In this document: positions 44,925 through 54,065 of the stretch, piece after piece
Layout: each line of letters opens with the position of its first letter
Numbering within the stretch: the stretch's first letter is position 1
DNA from: an uncultured Psychroserpens sp.
GTDB lineage: Bacteria; Bacteroidota; Bacteroidia; Flavobacteriales; Flavobacteriaceae
Reading direction: 5' to 3'
DNA length: 64,000 nucleotides
Assembly: GCF_947501425.1 (NCBI RefSeq)
Contig: NZ_CANMVN010000006.1
Coordinates: 124,001-188,000 of the forward strand
Position numbers and translations under genes: made by a program
The notes under the pieces: model-generated
What the model saw: the letters and a program-made list of their open reading frames with translations, nothing else
The model's database searches: none
Told to the model about the DNA's origin: nothing

Positions 44925-46148
44925 TTAATCTATTAAGTCTATGTGTCTATCATGATAACCCAGCAGATATAATACACCGTCCAATCCAATACTGGAGATT
45001 GAGTTTTGTGCATTGTCTTTTACAGTTGGTTTTGCATGAAATGCAATACCTAAACCTGCTAGATTTAGCATTGGCAAATCGTTTGCACCATCTCCAACAG
45101 CAATAGTCTGGCTGATATCGATGCCTTCCTTATTAGCTATATCCTTAAGGTATTCGGCTTTTTTATTACCATCAACTATATCTCCAAGATATCCACCTGT
45201 TAAAACACCATCAACTATTTCGAGTTGGTTAGCATAGACATAATCCATGCCTAGTTCTTTCTTTAAATATTCACCAAAATATGTAAATCCACCAGATAGA
45301 ATAGCTGTTTTAAATCCGTAACCTCTCAAAGTGTCGATTAATCGCTTTGCGCCTTTAGTTATAGGCAAATTTACTGCAACCTCCTGAAGCACCTCCTCTT
45401 TAAGACCTTTTAAGAGTTTCATTCGCTTTTTAAAACTCTCTTTAAAATCTATTTCACCTTGCATGGCAGATTCAGTAATCGCCTTTACTTCTGCTCCAAC
45501 ACCAGCTAATTCTGCCAATTGATCAATAACTTCAGCCTGAATAAGTGTAGAATCCATGTCAAAACAAACCAAACGACGATTTCTTCTAAAAATATTGTCT
45601 TCCTGAAACGCAATGTCAACATCTAAATCTCTGGAGATTTGCATAAATCGTTCAGTAAAATCAGCTTTACAATCAATTTTACCTCGTATGGACAATTGAA
45701 TACAAGCACGTGGATATTCTTCTTCTCTAACAAGAGAGGTACGACCTGTAAGTCGTTTAATGGCATCAATATTCAAATTCTTTTCAGAAATGACATTGGT
45801 TACTTTAGATATTTGTTCAGCAGATAATTTTTCTCCTAAAATAGTAATGATGTAGCGGTCTTTACCTTGAAGTTTTACCCAGCTTTCATAATCCTCAATT
45901 GAGATAGGAGTAAATTTAGCTGTAACACCAAGCTCATGAGATTTAAAAAGCAAATCTTTTAAAACATCAGCCGATTTCTCACCAGATTCAATTTCAAACA
46001 TAAACCCTAGAGATAGGGTGTCATGAATATTTGCTTGTCCGATGTCTAATACTTTAGCACCATAATCTGACAAGACATTTGTTAAACTAGAGGTTAATCC
46101 GGGTTTGTCTTGTCCGGATATATTCAGTAAAAAAATTTCGTGAGTCAT
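44925..46148 (-). CDS. serB: phosphoserine phosphatase with N-terminal ACT domain
   Basis: 407 residues. Two ACT-like regulatory modules occupy about residues 1-170 (ISGQDKPGLTSSLTNVLSDYGAKVLDIGQ). The HAD phosphatase follows: nucleophile D197 and acid D199 in VCFDMDSTLI, motif II in TAILSGGF, the Lys in NKKAEYL, and motif III/IV GDGANDLPML. The enzyme makes L-serine from O-phosphoserine, the last step of serine synthesis. The length matches SerB proteins that carry ACT domains. It is preceded 18 bases upstream by the 46167-46652 gene on the same strand. Confidence 0.96.
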   Translation of the reverse strand: MTHEIFLLNISGQDKPGLTSSLTNVLSDYGAKVLDIGQANIHDTLSLGFMFEIESGEKSADVLKDLLFKSHELGVTAKFTPISIEDYESWVKLQGKDRYIITILGEKLSAEQISKVTNVISEKNLNIDAIKRLTGRTSLVREEEYPRACIQLSIRGKIDCKADFTERFMQISRDLDVDIAFQEDNIFRRNRRLVCFDMDSTLIQAEVIDQLAELAGVGAEVKAITESAMQGEIDFKESFKKRMKLLKGLKEEVLQEVAVNLPITKGAKRLIDTLRGYGFKTAILSGGFTYFGEYLKKELGMDYVYANQLEIVDGVLTGGYLGDIVDGNKKAEYLKDIANKEGIDISQTIAVGDGANDLPMLNLAGLGIAFHAKPTVKDNAQNSISSIGLDGVLYLLGYHDRHIDLID

Positions 46149-46166
46149 GTTAAAAAGGAACTTATC

Positions 46167-46652
46167 TTATTTTAAAAATCTACTGTGCCAACTCTCACTT
46201 ACAGGAACTTCCCAGTTCTCTTTGAATTCTGCAATATTGGTCACTAAATTATTAAAAACAATAGTATTTTTTGACACAGCTTTATCCTTTGCCATTTTCT
46301 TGAAGTCTAATAATGATTTATGCGCTACATACTCCCCTTGCTTGAAAGAGACGTTCATCTTATCCATGAGATCAACATTATAATCCTTTTCCAATTGCTG
46401 AATAAAATGTACAGATGCATCAATACTACATCCAGTTGCAATATTTAAGTTTTGATTTAAACCTATTACTATAAATCTTTTATATTCAATGGTATAACCA
46501 GCTTGAAGATCGCTTCCATGAGCTGTCCAATTGGTGATAAATATATCAAGTCTTTCTTTTATTTCTGAAAGTTCAGCCTCGGTAAATGATCGGTTAGCCT
46601 GGTAAATCCAAACGCGTGATTCTTCTGGGAGGGTATTAAAATTAACAAGCAT
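46167..46652 (-). CDS. conserved flavobacterial protein often mislabelled 'ABC transporter ATPase'
   Basis: 161 residues, soluble. It has no Walker A (GxxxxGK[ST]) and no Walker B/signature motif, so it is not an ATPase despite the label carried by homologues I recall. Recognisable parts are LPEESRVWIYQANRSFTEAELSEIK, IGLNQNLNIATGCSIDASVHFIQQLEKDY and YVAHKSLLDFKKMAKDK. The conserved position next to serB and the MCE/PH block suggests a housekeeping role of unknown type. It sits upstream of serB on the minus strand. Confidence 0.8.
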   Translation of the reverse strand: MLVNFNTLPEESRVWIYQANRSFTEAELSEIKERLDIFITNWTAHGSDLQAGYTIEYKRFIVIGLNQNLNIATGCSIDASVHFIQQLEKDYNVDLMDKMNVSFKQGEYVAHKSLLDFKKMAKDKAVSKNTIVFNNLVTNIAEFKENWEVPVSESWHSRFLK

Positions 46653-46661
46653 AATATTATA

Positions 46662-46856
46662 TTATTCTTTTGTGTATTTGTATCTAAAAAGCATAGCCAT
46701 TACAGCCCCAAAAAACAGGAAATTTACTGCAAATTTCAGCAAGGAAAATGATGAGTCATCAAAATAATCAAAGACAGCCATAAAACTTGCAAAAATCACT
46801 CCATTGATGAATCCTATCATTAGAGATGTTTTTAATGATAATCTTTCCTTTTTCAT
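46662..46856 (-). CDS. small membrane protein
   Basis: 64 residues from ATG 46856 (a longer frame exists only with TTG at 46883). It has two hydrophobic segments (LMIGFINGVIFASFMAVF and FAVNFLFFGAVMAMLFRY) and a basic N-terminus (MKKERLSLK), implying two membrane helices. It overlaps no other gene with this start and lies between the PH-domain gene and the ATPase-like protein. Function unknown. Confidence 0.65.
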   Translation of the reverse strand: MKKERLSLKTSLMIGFINGVIFASFMAVFDYFDDSSFSLLKFAVNFLFFGAVMAMLFRYKYTKE

Positions 46857-46873
46857 GTTACAAAAATACACTT

Positions 46874-48373
46874 TTACATCCAATCTCTATCCTGTGATTC
46901 AACTTTAAATAACAAGAAGTTATAGATGTATTTTGCCTGCTTTAATGCTATATATGGAATCTTAACCGACTTAGATGCTGTTGCGATTTCTAAAGATGCA
47001 ATTTGTTTGCGTTTCTGAAATATGTTTTGTTTTAAACTAACCGATTGTATTTTATGAATCTCTAATATGTTCAATGTGGTTTCAATAACACCACTCCCAA
47101 TAGTTATAAAGTTATCATCTATTTTATAAAATGCTTTTTTATAGCCAAAATAACTATACAAGGCAGCAATAGGTATCAAGACCAAGTTAATCCACCATAT
47201 CCCATTTCCGAAGATAAAAAACGTAATGATATTTAGAAGAATTGCTAACAATAACACACGTAATGCTAGTACACGCCTGTAAAAAAGCAATGGTTTGTAA
47301 GGTACTGTATCTTCAGAATAATTGGTAATTAATTTATTTATTAAATGACGAACCTGAGCTTTTTCTAAAGCAATTATCACAAAATTCTTGCGTTGCTTCA
47401 CATTGACCATAGCCTGTTTTACTTGCATGGTATGTAAACCAAAATATTGCTTAACACGATTGGTCTTAATAACAATATTTTGAATTCTTGAAGGCGTTAA
47501 ACTAAGTGATACTTTATTAAACAATCCTTTATTGATCTCTATGGTTTTTCTATTCTCAACAACTTCTAGTCCGAAATTTGTGATAAACGTTTTTAGGATT
47601 GAAAACAACAAAGAAAATAAGATCGCTAAAATGACAATAAAAAGATTGGTAAGCATTATATTCACGATAGTATCTTCACTAAGGTCAATAAAAGTATCCA
47701 AGCGTTCTTTTAACCTGTAGGTCTTGATGTAGTCCTTAAATTCATAATACAAACCAAACACAAAAGATGCGATGATGGTAAAACTTCGTAGGTGATTTTG
47801 TGAAATCCCTTCTAAAATCAAGCGTTTAGGTGATACTTTAAAAAATACATCTCTTTTAGTTTCAACATTATCTTGTACTGAATTTTCTGAGATTTGAGTT
47901 TTTTGAAATAATTCTCTCTTTAATTGCAGTGCTGTTGCTTTGTCTAATGCACTGATCTCAATTTCAGATTTATTATCTCCAGCAGTTTCGATATTTAGCG
48001 ATACAACATTAATGATTTGCTGAAGAAAATTTTGCTTGATGTATACATTTTGAATTTTTGACTTCGGAATAATGGTCTGATCTTTATTTATGATGCCTGT
48101 AGACAAATAAAAATCATCTTTACTGAGATGAAATTTAAAATTTAAGTATTTGAGAATTGCAAAAACCAGAAGCAAGATCAAAATACCAATAACAATTAGG
48201 AGTAAGTTTAACGCACTGATATTAAACAGCATCTTTTTTCGCATTAATGAGAGTCCGAATGCCAAAAAAAGAACAAAAAAGCGTTTAAAGAATTTGAAGG
48301 TATTAAATGCAAAAATGACAATGATTCCTTTTGCAGATTGTCTGATGGGTTGAGAAAAATCAGCTATTTGCAT
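46874..48373 (-). CDS. YdbT-like multi-PH-domain membrane protein
   Basis: 499 residues. Several hydrophobic helix pairs alternate with bacterial PH-like (bPH_2) modules, the repeated strand pattern being 'IPKSKIQNVYIKQNFLQQ', 'SLTPSRIQNIVIKTNRVKQYFGLHTMQV' and 'ILEIHKIQSVSLKQNIFQKRKQIASLEI', so three PH units are present. It is the partner of the smaller YdbS-like protein encoded by the overlapping upstream gene (14-base overlap), the usual YdbS-YdbT pairing. Both sit in the inner membrane; the role is poorly known. Confidence 0.88.
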   Translation of the reverse strand: MQIADFSQPIRQSAKGIIVIFAFNTFKFFKRFFVLFLAFGLSLMRKKMLFNISALNLLLIVIGILILLLVFAILKYLNFKFHLSKDDFYLSTGIINKDQTIIPKSKIQNVYIKQNFLQQIINVVSLNIETAGDNKSEIEISALDKATALQLKRELFQKTQISENSVQDNVETKRDVFFKVSPKRLILEGISQNHLRSFTIIASFVFGLYYEFKDYIKTYRLKERLDTFIDLSEDTIVNIMLTNLFIVILAILFSLLFSILKTFITNFGLEVVENRKTIEINKGLFNKVSLSLTPSRIQNIVIKTNRVKQYFGLHTMQVKQAMVNVKQRKNFVIIALEKAQVRHLINKLITNYSEDTVPYKPLLFYRRVLALRVLLLAILLNIITFFIFGNGIWWINLVLIPIAALYSYFGYKKAFYKIDDNFITIGSGVIETTLNILEIHKIQSVSLKQNIFQKRKQIASLEIATASKSVKIPYIALKQAKYIYNFLLFKVESQDRDWM

Positions 48374-48875
48374 TGATCTTTGCGCTTATAAAATCGTTAA
48401 CTTGCCTTGCATCATCATGTGGCAAACCACTAATATTCAGATCGCTACCAGACTCTCCTGCAGTATATAGATTAAGTGTTGCAAGACCAAACTGTCTTGC
48501 CAACCAACTCCTCGATTCTTCGATATGCTGAATTCTTGAGATAGGAACTGTTGTAATGGAGTTTACCAATAATCCTTTTGCATAGATGACATCGTGCTCT
48601 CTAATCGCATATTTCCGCTTTTTAAACGCCAAAATTGTTATGATCAAATTGATTAGCCATAACCCAAGAACTAACAAGAATATAAACCAAAAACGCTCTT
48701 GAACTATCGCTTTGGTCACAAAGAACTTAGCTGCAGTTAATATGGCAAGAACAACAACACATAGCATTAACTTATTTAAAATAATTACCTTCAAATATGT
48801 TTTAGAAATAGGCTTAAGCGTTGCAGTATCAACATTAGGTAATGCTTCTATATTGATGATTTGATTAGAGAACAT
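48360..48875 (-). CDS. YdbS-like single-PH-domain membrane protein
   Basis: 171 residues. Two transmembrane helices (about 30-50 and 65-85) precede one bPH_2 domain (REHDVIYAKGLLVNSITTVPISRIQHIEESRSWLARQFGLATLNLYTAGESGSDLNISGL). The 3' end overlaps the start of the YdbT-like gene by 14 bases, indicating coupled translation, while two small membrane-protein genes lie directly upstream. Confidence 0.88.
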   Translation of the reverse strand: MFSNQIINIEALPNVDTATLKPISKTYLKVIILNKLMLCVVVLAILTAAKFFVTKAIVQERFWFIFLLVLGLWLINLIITILAFKKRKYAIREHDVIYAKGLLVNSITTVPISRIQHIEESRSWLARQFGLATLNLYTAGESGSDLNISGLPHDDARQVNDFISAKINANS

Positions 48876-49070
48876 CTATTCTTTATTGCTTTTTGTAATC
48901 ATATACCATTTACGAAGTGCTCCTGTAATTGCAAAAAAAGGAAACCACAAAGGCAAATAATTAGTATAAATGATACCGTTTTTTAAATACGTTAGCAACA
49001 GTAATACTGCAGACCAAATCAACCCATTGATCATTGCAGCTTTCAAAATGACTTTAGCCATTGGTGTCAT
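48876..49070 (-). CDS. small two-helix membrane protein
   Basis: 64 residues, with helices VILKAAMINGLIWSAVLLLLTYL and LPLWFPFFAITGALRKWYM. It ends directly where the YdbS-like gene begins. The upstream neighbour (49086) is of the same size and layout, so the two may be diverged duplicates. No recognised family. Confidence 0.65.
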   Translation of the reverse strand: MTPMAKVILKAAMINGLIWSAVLLLLTYLKNGIIYTNYLPLWFPFFAITGALRKWYMITKSNKE

Positions 49071-49085
49071 TACTATTGTGCAAGT

Positions 49086-49283
49086 TTATTTCTTGTTTTG
49101 CTTTTTAAAATTCCGATAGGTTAAAAACCCATACATCACAACGCCAAAAATGAAATAGAATGATAATCTTGGCCATGAAAACCCACGACCCAATAGCCAG
49201 TCTAAAAGAATTACAACTAAAGAAAATATTGTGCCACCTACAAAGGCAGCAGTAAGAATTCGCTTTTTATTAATTTCAGCCAT
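49086..49283 (-). CDS. small two-helix membrane protein
   Basis: 65 residues, with helices ILTAAFVGGTIFSLVVILLDWL and WPRLSFYFIFGVVMYGFLTY. It begins right after the stop of the Fe-S protein gene (TAA-ATG junction), so translation is coupled. With 48876-49070 and 46662-46856 it forms a series of small membrane proteins around the PH-domain genes. Function unknown. Confidence 0.65.
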   Translation of the reverse strand: MAEINKKRILTAAFVGGTIFSLVVILLDWLLGRGFSWPRLSFYFIFGVVMYGFLTYRNFKKQNKK

Positions 49284-50075
49284 TTATAGATCTTGTGCGT
49301 TAGCGATGAGTTCTGCTATGTCCATAACAGCTATTTGTCCCTCTTTTTCTTTATTCTTAACACCATCGGTCATCATCGTATTACAAAACGGACAACCAGC
49401 AGCTATGATCTCTGGTTTTGTTTCCAATGCCTGTTCTGTTCTTTCAATATTGACTTCCTTATTTCCAGGCTCAGCATCTTTGAACATTTGCGCACCTCCG
49501 GCTCCACAGCATAAGCCACGAGATTTACAGCTTTTCATTTCAACCAGTTCGGCATCTAATTTTCTTATAAGGTCTCTTGGTGCTTCGTAGACGTTATTTG
49601 CACGCCCTAAATAACAAGGATCGTGAAATGTGATACGTTTACCTTTATATTCACCGCCTTCAATAGTAAGGCGACCATCATTGAGTAGAGACTTTAAGAA
49701 TTGTGTATGATGCATCACTTCATAGGTACCACCTAAACCAGGATATTCGTTCTTTATGGTATTGAAACAATGCGGACACGCTGTAACGATTTTCTTTATC
49801 TCATAAGCGTTCATCACCTCAATATTAGTTACTGCCTGCATTTGAAATAAAAATTCATTTCCAGCACGCTTTGCCGGATCACCAGTACAGCTTTCTTCCG
49901 TTCCTAAAACAGCAAACTCAACGTTAGATTTGTTTAATAATTTTACAAAAGCTTTTGTGATTTTTTTTGCTCTATCATCAAAGCTTCCAGCACAACCTAC
50001 CCAAAATAAAACTTCGGGTTGTTTGCCTGCAGCCATAAATTCTGCCATGGTTGGCACTTTGAGTAAATCGCTCAT
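49284..50075 (-). CDS. CCG-domain (Fe-S)-binding protein, HdrB/GlpC-like
   Basis: 263 residues with two cysteine-rich CCG-like motifs: FHDPCYLGRANNV...KSRGLCCGAGGAQMF, and in the N-half VLGTEESCTGDPAKRAGNEF, with CPHCFNTIKNEYP. The C-terminal CPFCNTMMTDG matches the family. Such domains carry noncubane [4Fe-4S] clusters in heterodisulfide-reductase-type complexes. The companion membrane ferredoxin-like protein is encoded two genes upstream (50482-51810). The substrate is unknown in Bacteroidota. Confidence 0.88.
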   Translation of the reverse strand: MSDLLKVPTMAEFMAAGKQPEVLFWVGCAGSFDDRAKKITKAFVKLLNKSNVEFAVLGTEESCTGDPAKRAGNEFLFQMQAVTNIEVMNAYEIKKIVTACPHCFNTIKNEYPGLGGTYEVMHHTQFLKSLLNDGRLTIEGGEYKGKRITFHDPCYLGRANNVYEAPRDLIRKLDAELVEMKSCKSRGLCCGAGGAQMFKDAEPGNKEVNIERTEQALETKPEIIAAGCPFCNTMMTDGVKNKEKEGQIAVMDIAELIANAQDL

Positions 50076-50143
50076 ATATTTTTTCTTATGTTCTTAACAG
50101 GTTAATAATAGCATACTACTTATTAAAGTTGCATGAATTAATC

Positions 50144-50479
50144 TTAATCTTCTTTTATAGCTGCAAGATCTTTTTTTGCAACTCTTATATAAATTGCAAG
50201 TTTTTTCTTGCCTTTTTTTAATCTATTCTTTGGATCAAAGCGTTCTAGATAAGATCTGCGGACAGCTTCTTTACCAATAGCCTCTTTTTGAATATCAGTG
50301 CAATAATCACACATCACTTTTAAGAGCTCTATACGTTTTACTTCATTGTTTGCATATTCAATGAGAGTATATGATTTAATCTGTAATGAATCCTTTTTAT
50401 AAGATTGTGCGTGCAACACAGTATTTAAACACAGTATTAATGATAACATGAGTTGATATTTCCGAAGAAAAATACTCAT
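50144..50479 (-). CDS. small secreted protein between the two Fe-S protein genes
   Basis: 111 residues. The N-terminal hydrophobic segment ends in NTVLHAQ, a signal peptidase site. The mature part is basic (many Lys) with CDYC near residue 59, a possible thiol pair, and no known domain. The gap is 2 bases to the upstream Fe-S gene, so it is in the same operon. Its conserved role is unknown; alternatively it is lineage-specific. Confidence 0.68.
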   Translation of the reverse strand: MSIFLRKYQLMLSLILCLNTVLHAQSYKKDSLQIKSYTLIEYANNEVKRIELLKVMCDYCTDIQKEAIGKEAVRRSYLERFDPKNRLKKGKKKLAIYIRVAKKDLAAIKED

Positions 50480-50481
50480 AA

Positions 50482-51810
50482 CTACTCATTTTTCCAGTTT
50501 AAACGATCCATTTGATTGTATGGCCAAGGCGCTCCATTATTTTCAATATTGGTCATCATATTATTAAGTTCCATTGGCGCAGCACTTTGTTCCATCACTA
50601 AATACTGACGCATTTGCATAATAATATTTAAAGGATCAATACTGATTGGACAAGCCTCTACACATGCATTACAACTGGTGCAAGCCCAAAGCTCTTCGTT
50701 AGTGATATAATCACCTAAAAGCTGTTTACCATCGTCTTTAAATTCACCTTTATTTGCATCTATATTTTTACCAACTTCCTCCAAGCGATCACGAGTATCC
50801 ATCATGATTTTTCGAGGTGATAATTTTTTACCAGTTTGATTTGCAGGACACTCACTTGTACAGCGTCCGCATTCCGTACATGAATAGGCATTCATTAAGT
50901 TAACCCAACTCAGATCCTGAACATCACTTGCTCCAAACTTAGCAGGAACAGCAGCTTCAGCACCTTCTGGTGGCGCAGCAAAAGGATCAACGTTAGGATC
51001 CATCATCATTTTTACTTCGTTAGTAACCTCTTCCAGATTACCAAATTGTCCTTTAGGTTTTAAATTTCCGTAGTAAGTGTTAGGAAATGCCAATAGGATG
51101 TGTAAATGTTTAGAAAAGTACAGATAGTTTAAAAACACCAGAATACCCAAAATGTGTAACCACCAGGCAGAACGTTCAATGGCGATTAATGTTGCGTTCG
51201 ACAAACCGTCAAACAATGGTAACAAATATTGACTTACAGGAAAAGAACCTGCGTTAGCATATCCCTCTGCACCATTGAGTTGCAATTGTAAATCTGTGGC
51301 ATTCATAGTTAAGAACAAACACATTAATACAACCTCAAAATATAAAATGATATTACCATCATTTTTAGGCCAACCTTTCATTTCTGAACTTAGGAATCGC
51401 TTTAATTTGATTACATTTCTTCGAAGCCAGAATACAATTACAGCTACTAAAACTAAAAATGCTAGGATTTCAAAAGATGCAATTAATACATCATAAATGG
51501 TACCTGCCGAAGAAAAAATACGGTGTTTCCCTGTAAGACCATCAATGATAATTTCAAGAACTTCAATATTAATGATGACGAAACCTACGTAAACAATAAC
51601 GTGTAAAATTCCTGCTATAGGACGTTTTACCATCTTACTCTGACCCAAGGCAATCATTGTCATGTTCTTCCAACGCTGTGATTTATTATCACTAACATCT
51701 TCATCTCGACCAAGATTAATATTGCGCTTTATTCTTTTTACATTTCTTGCAAAATATCCTACGCCAATAATTAGCGCAATAGCAAATACTATTTGTGGTA
51801 AATATTCCAT
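50482..51810 (-). CDS. membrane (Fe-S)-binding protein with two 4Fe-4S motifs, HdrD/HmcF-like
   Basis: 442 residues. The N-terminal half has five or six membrane helices with histidines consistent with a b-type haem-like membrane module. The C-terminal half carries the 8Fe ferredoxin motifs CTECGRCTSECP (x3 CP) and CTSCNACVEACP. It resembles the membrane subunit of Hdr-like or respiratory electron-transfer complexes. Together with the CCG protein encoded downstream it would form a quinone-linked redox complex, by inference. Its start is 8 bases from the MCE gene stop, so it is part of the same long minus-strand operon. Confidence 0.88.
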   Translation of the reverse strand: MEYLPQIVFAIALIIGVGYFARNVKRIKRNINLGRDEDVSDNKSQRWKNMTMIALGQSKMVKRPIAGILHVIVYVGFVIINIEVLEIIIDGLTGKHRIFSSAGTIYDVLIASFEILAFLVLVAVIVFWLRRNVIKLKRFLSSEMKGWPKNDGNIILYFEVVLMCLFLTMNATDLQLQLNGAEGYANAGSFPVSQYLLPLFDGLSNATLIAIERSAWWLHILGILVFLNYLYFSKHLHILLAFPNTYYGNLKPKGQFGNLEEVTNEVKMMMDPNVDPFAAPPEGAEAAVPAKFGASDVQDLSWVNLMNAYSCTECGRCTSECPANQTGKKLSPRKIMMDTRDRLEEVGKNIDANKGEFKDDGKQLLGDYITNEELWACTSCNACVEACPISIDPLNIIMQMRQYLVMEQSAAPMELNNMMTNIENNGAPWPYNQMDRLNWKNE

Positions 51811-51818
51811 ACTAGAAT

Positions 51819-52772
51819 TTAATTATTTTGGTCTTCTTCTTTTGGTGGTGTATATGGTATCTCCTTTTTCGACAGAATACGTCTGTAACGGGCAGGATGT
51901 AACTTAATATCTCTGATTAATTCTTCCATTTCTTTAGAAGCTGCTTCTAAATTATCATATAGACCTTCATCTTTTAATAGCTTACCAATTGTACCTTCTC
52001 CACCATTGACTGTTGCCATCAATGTATTAACAGAGGTTAATGTTTGATCAAGCTTATCAACCATTTGCGAAAAATCTATCGTTTTTAAATCACTGGTTAC
52101 AACCGATAAATCTTTAGAAATAGAATCGAAATTTGTAAGTACAGCAGCTAACTTGTCATCATTTTTACTGACTAAGCTGTTGATAGAATATGCTACAGAC
52201 TTGAAAGATTTCATTGTTGAATTGAGTTCCTTAATGGCGTTCTTTAATCCATCTTCAGATTCGTCTGCAACAAGATTATTTAAATTGACAAGCAATGTAT
52301 CTGCAGCTTTCAATGTGGTTCCTAACTCACTACCTACACCTGAGAAATTCTTACTCAAACTCGATACTAGCCCTTCCTCTACTTCAGATTTAAGGTAATC
52401 ACCAGAGGTTGCTTGTTCACCTTCATTGCTAACTATTATAGCAAGAGCGTTACCACCCATAAGTCCTGTTTCGTATAAACGAACTGTACTTTCTTTGGAG
52501 AATTTTAATTGCTCATCTACAGTAAACTCGATTCTTGTTTTACCTGTGTCAAAATTATATTTAATACCTTTTATTTTACCAACGGTATTTCCTCTAACCG
52601 TAACAGGTGAGGATTTGCTAAGTGCATTGTAATCAAACTCTGTATAATAGGTGTCTTGTGACTCAAACAGATTTTCACCTTTGAGATAATTGAATAGAAA
52701 TATCAATAATATAATACCCGAAAGTACGAGTACCGCTGTTTTTACTTCTCTTGAGATTTTCAAATTTTTCAA
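51819..52772 (-). CDS. MCE/MlaD family lipid-transport substrate-binding protein
   Basis: 317 residues. Single N-terminal membrane helix (about residues 12-28), then the MCE domain (about 40-125: YYTEFDYNALSKSSPVTVRGNTVGKIKGIKY...GLMGGNALAI). A long helical C-terminal coiled region follows (SLSKNFSGVGSELGTTLKAADTLLVNLNNLV...). MlaD-like proteins ferry phospholipids between membranes. The MlaE/MlaF permease and ATPase genes are not in this window, so the partner is encoded elsewhere. The amidase gene is directly upstream in the same orientation. Confidence 0.92.
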   Translation of the reverse strand: MKNLKISREVKTAVLVLSGIILLIFLFNYLKGENLFESQDTYYTEFDYNALSKSSPVTVRGNTVGKIKGIKYNFDTGKTRIEFTVDEQLKFSKESTVRLYETGLMGGNALAIIVSNEGEQATSGDYLKSEVEEGLVSSLSKNFSGVGSELGTTLKAADTLLVNLNNLVADESEDGLKNAIKELNSTMKSFKSVAYSINSLVSKNDDKLAAVLTNFDSISKDLSVVTSDLKTIDFSQMVDKLDQTLTSVNTLMATVNGGEGTIGKLLKDEGLYDNLEAASKEMEELIRDIKLHPARYRRILSKKEIPYTPPKEEDQNN

Positions 52773-52817
52773 TTTTGGGTTAAAACAAAATTAGCAATAA
52801 TTATATAAAGAACCTTT

Positions 52818-53942
52818 CTAATTGGAAGTAGATTTTAAAGCTTCGGAAACATCTATTTTATTTCCATTTTTGTAAGCCACTACAAAACAGTCGCTATAAC
52901 CTTTAGATTTTGCGATTTGTTGAAGCTGTTTGATTTCAGTGTAATTTGAAGTATAACCATAGTAGTACTTATACTTAGAACCTGTTTTCTCTCTGGATAT
53001 ATCTGATAAACCTTTAAAATTATAAGACTTAGGTTCAAGGGCTTTTGAACTGGAAGCAATTTGCACCTTAAAGACTACATTTTCAACAATTTGTGATTCG
53101 TCAGTAGATGTTGCAATATCAGTAGTATCATTATCTGACTTGTAAACATCCATACCGATATTGAGTTCTAATTCTGTTTTATAATCTTCAATAGCATTTA
53201 CAATAGACTTTGTAATATCTCTCTGTCCCTTTTTAGAATTGAGATAATCGCCTTCTCTCTTATTTGTAATAAACCCAGTTTCGATCAATACACTAGGCAT
53301 ATAGGTATTATGTAAAACCCAAAAGCCAGCTTGTTTCACACCTCTACTTTTTCGTTTGATTTTTCCTTTAAAATTATCTTCAATATTACGAGCAAGTCTG
53401 ATACTTTGATCTAAGTATTCTTCTTGAAGCAAACTAAGTGAGATTAAAGATTCAGGAGAATTAGGATCAAAGCCTTCATAATGTTGTTCGTAATCTGCCT
53501 CTAAGAAGATTACTTCATTCTCGCGTTTGGCAATTTCAATATTCTTATTATTAGCTCTGGTAGCTAACACATAAGTTTCTGTCCCATAAGCTTGTGAATT
53601 GTGCGCATTACAATGTATAGAGATGAACAGATCTGCATCTGCTTTATTTGCAATCGCTGCACGCTCGTGCAATTCTAGAAACACATCTGTTTTTCTGGTA
53701 TAAATAACTTTAATGTCGTTATGCTTTTCTAGCTCAGCACCAACAGCTAGCACTAACTTAAGTGCAATGTTCTTTTCTTTGTACCCATATTTAGTAGGTC
53801 TGCCTGGATCTTTTCCTCCGTGACCAGCGTCTAAGACCACTGTAAATCTGTCGTCCTCTTTTTGAAATGCGTGGGCAGATGTTAAAAAACTGGTAATTAA
53901 CAAGCCTATCAATACGAATATATAATGAGGTGTCGTTTTCAT
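52818..53942 (-). CDS. secreted N-acetylmuramoyl-L-alanine amidase (Amidase_3)
   Basis: 374 residues, signal peptide ending SAHAF. The Amidase_3 domain has zinc ligands H41 (VVLDAGHGGKD) and E56 (KEKN), the later His in ISIHCNAHN, and catalytic Glu in VLIETGFITN. The C-terminal ~85 residues (VFKVQIASSSKALEPKSYNFKGL...) look like a SPOR-like peptidoglycan-binding end. It cleaves the amide between MurNAc and the stem peptide during cell separation. The neighbours MlaD and LptD-like make this an envelope-biogenesis cluster. Confidence 0.93.
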   Translation of the reverse strand: MKTTPHYIFVLIGLLITSFLTSAHAFQKEDDRFTVVLDAGHGGKDPGRPTKYGYKEKNIALKLVLAVGAELEKHNDIKVIYTRKTDVFLELHERAAIANKADADLFISIHCNAHNSQAYGTETYVLATRANNKNIEIAKRENEVIFLEADYEQHYEGFDPNSPESLISLSLLQEEYLDQSIRLARNIEDNFKGKIKRKSRGVKQAGFWVLHNTYMPSVLIETGFITNKREGDYLNSKKGQRDITKSIVNAIEDYKTELELNIGMDVYKSDNDTTDIATSTDESQIVENVVFKVQIASSSKALEPKSYNFKGLSDISREKTGSKYKYYYGYTSNYTEIKQLQQIAKSKGYSDCFVVAYKNGNKIDVSEALKSTSN

Positions 53943-54065
53943 ATGTGTTTAACGTTTTATCAACCGGGTTTATTTTAAGTATCCAAACATCTAGGTTTTA
54001 TGAGCTCTGAATACTTTTGATAAATTAATTGAATTATAAATTAATCATAAAAAATATATGTAATT

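Noticed and set aside
49231-49590. 119-residue plus-strand frame
   Set aside because: Antisense to the CCG-domain Fe-S protein, whose cysteine motifs and codon pattern are convincing on the minus strand.
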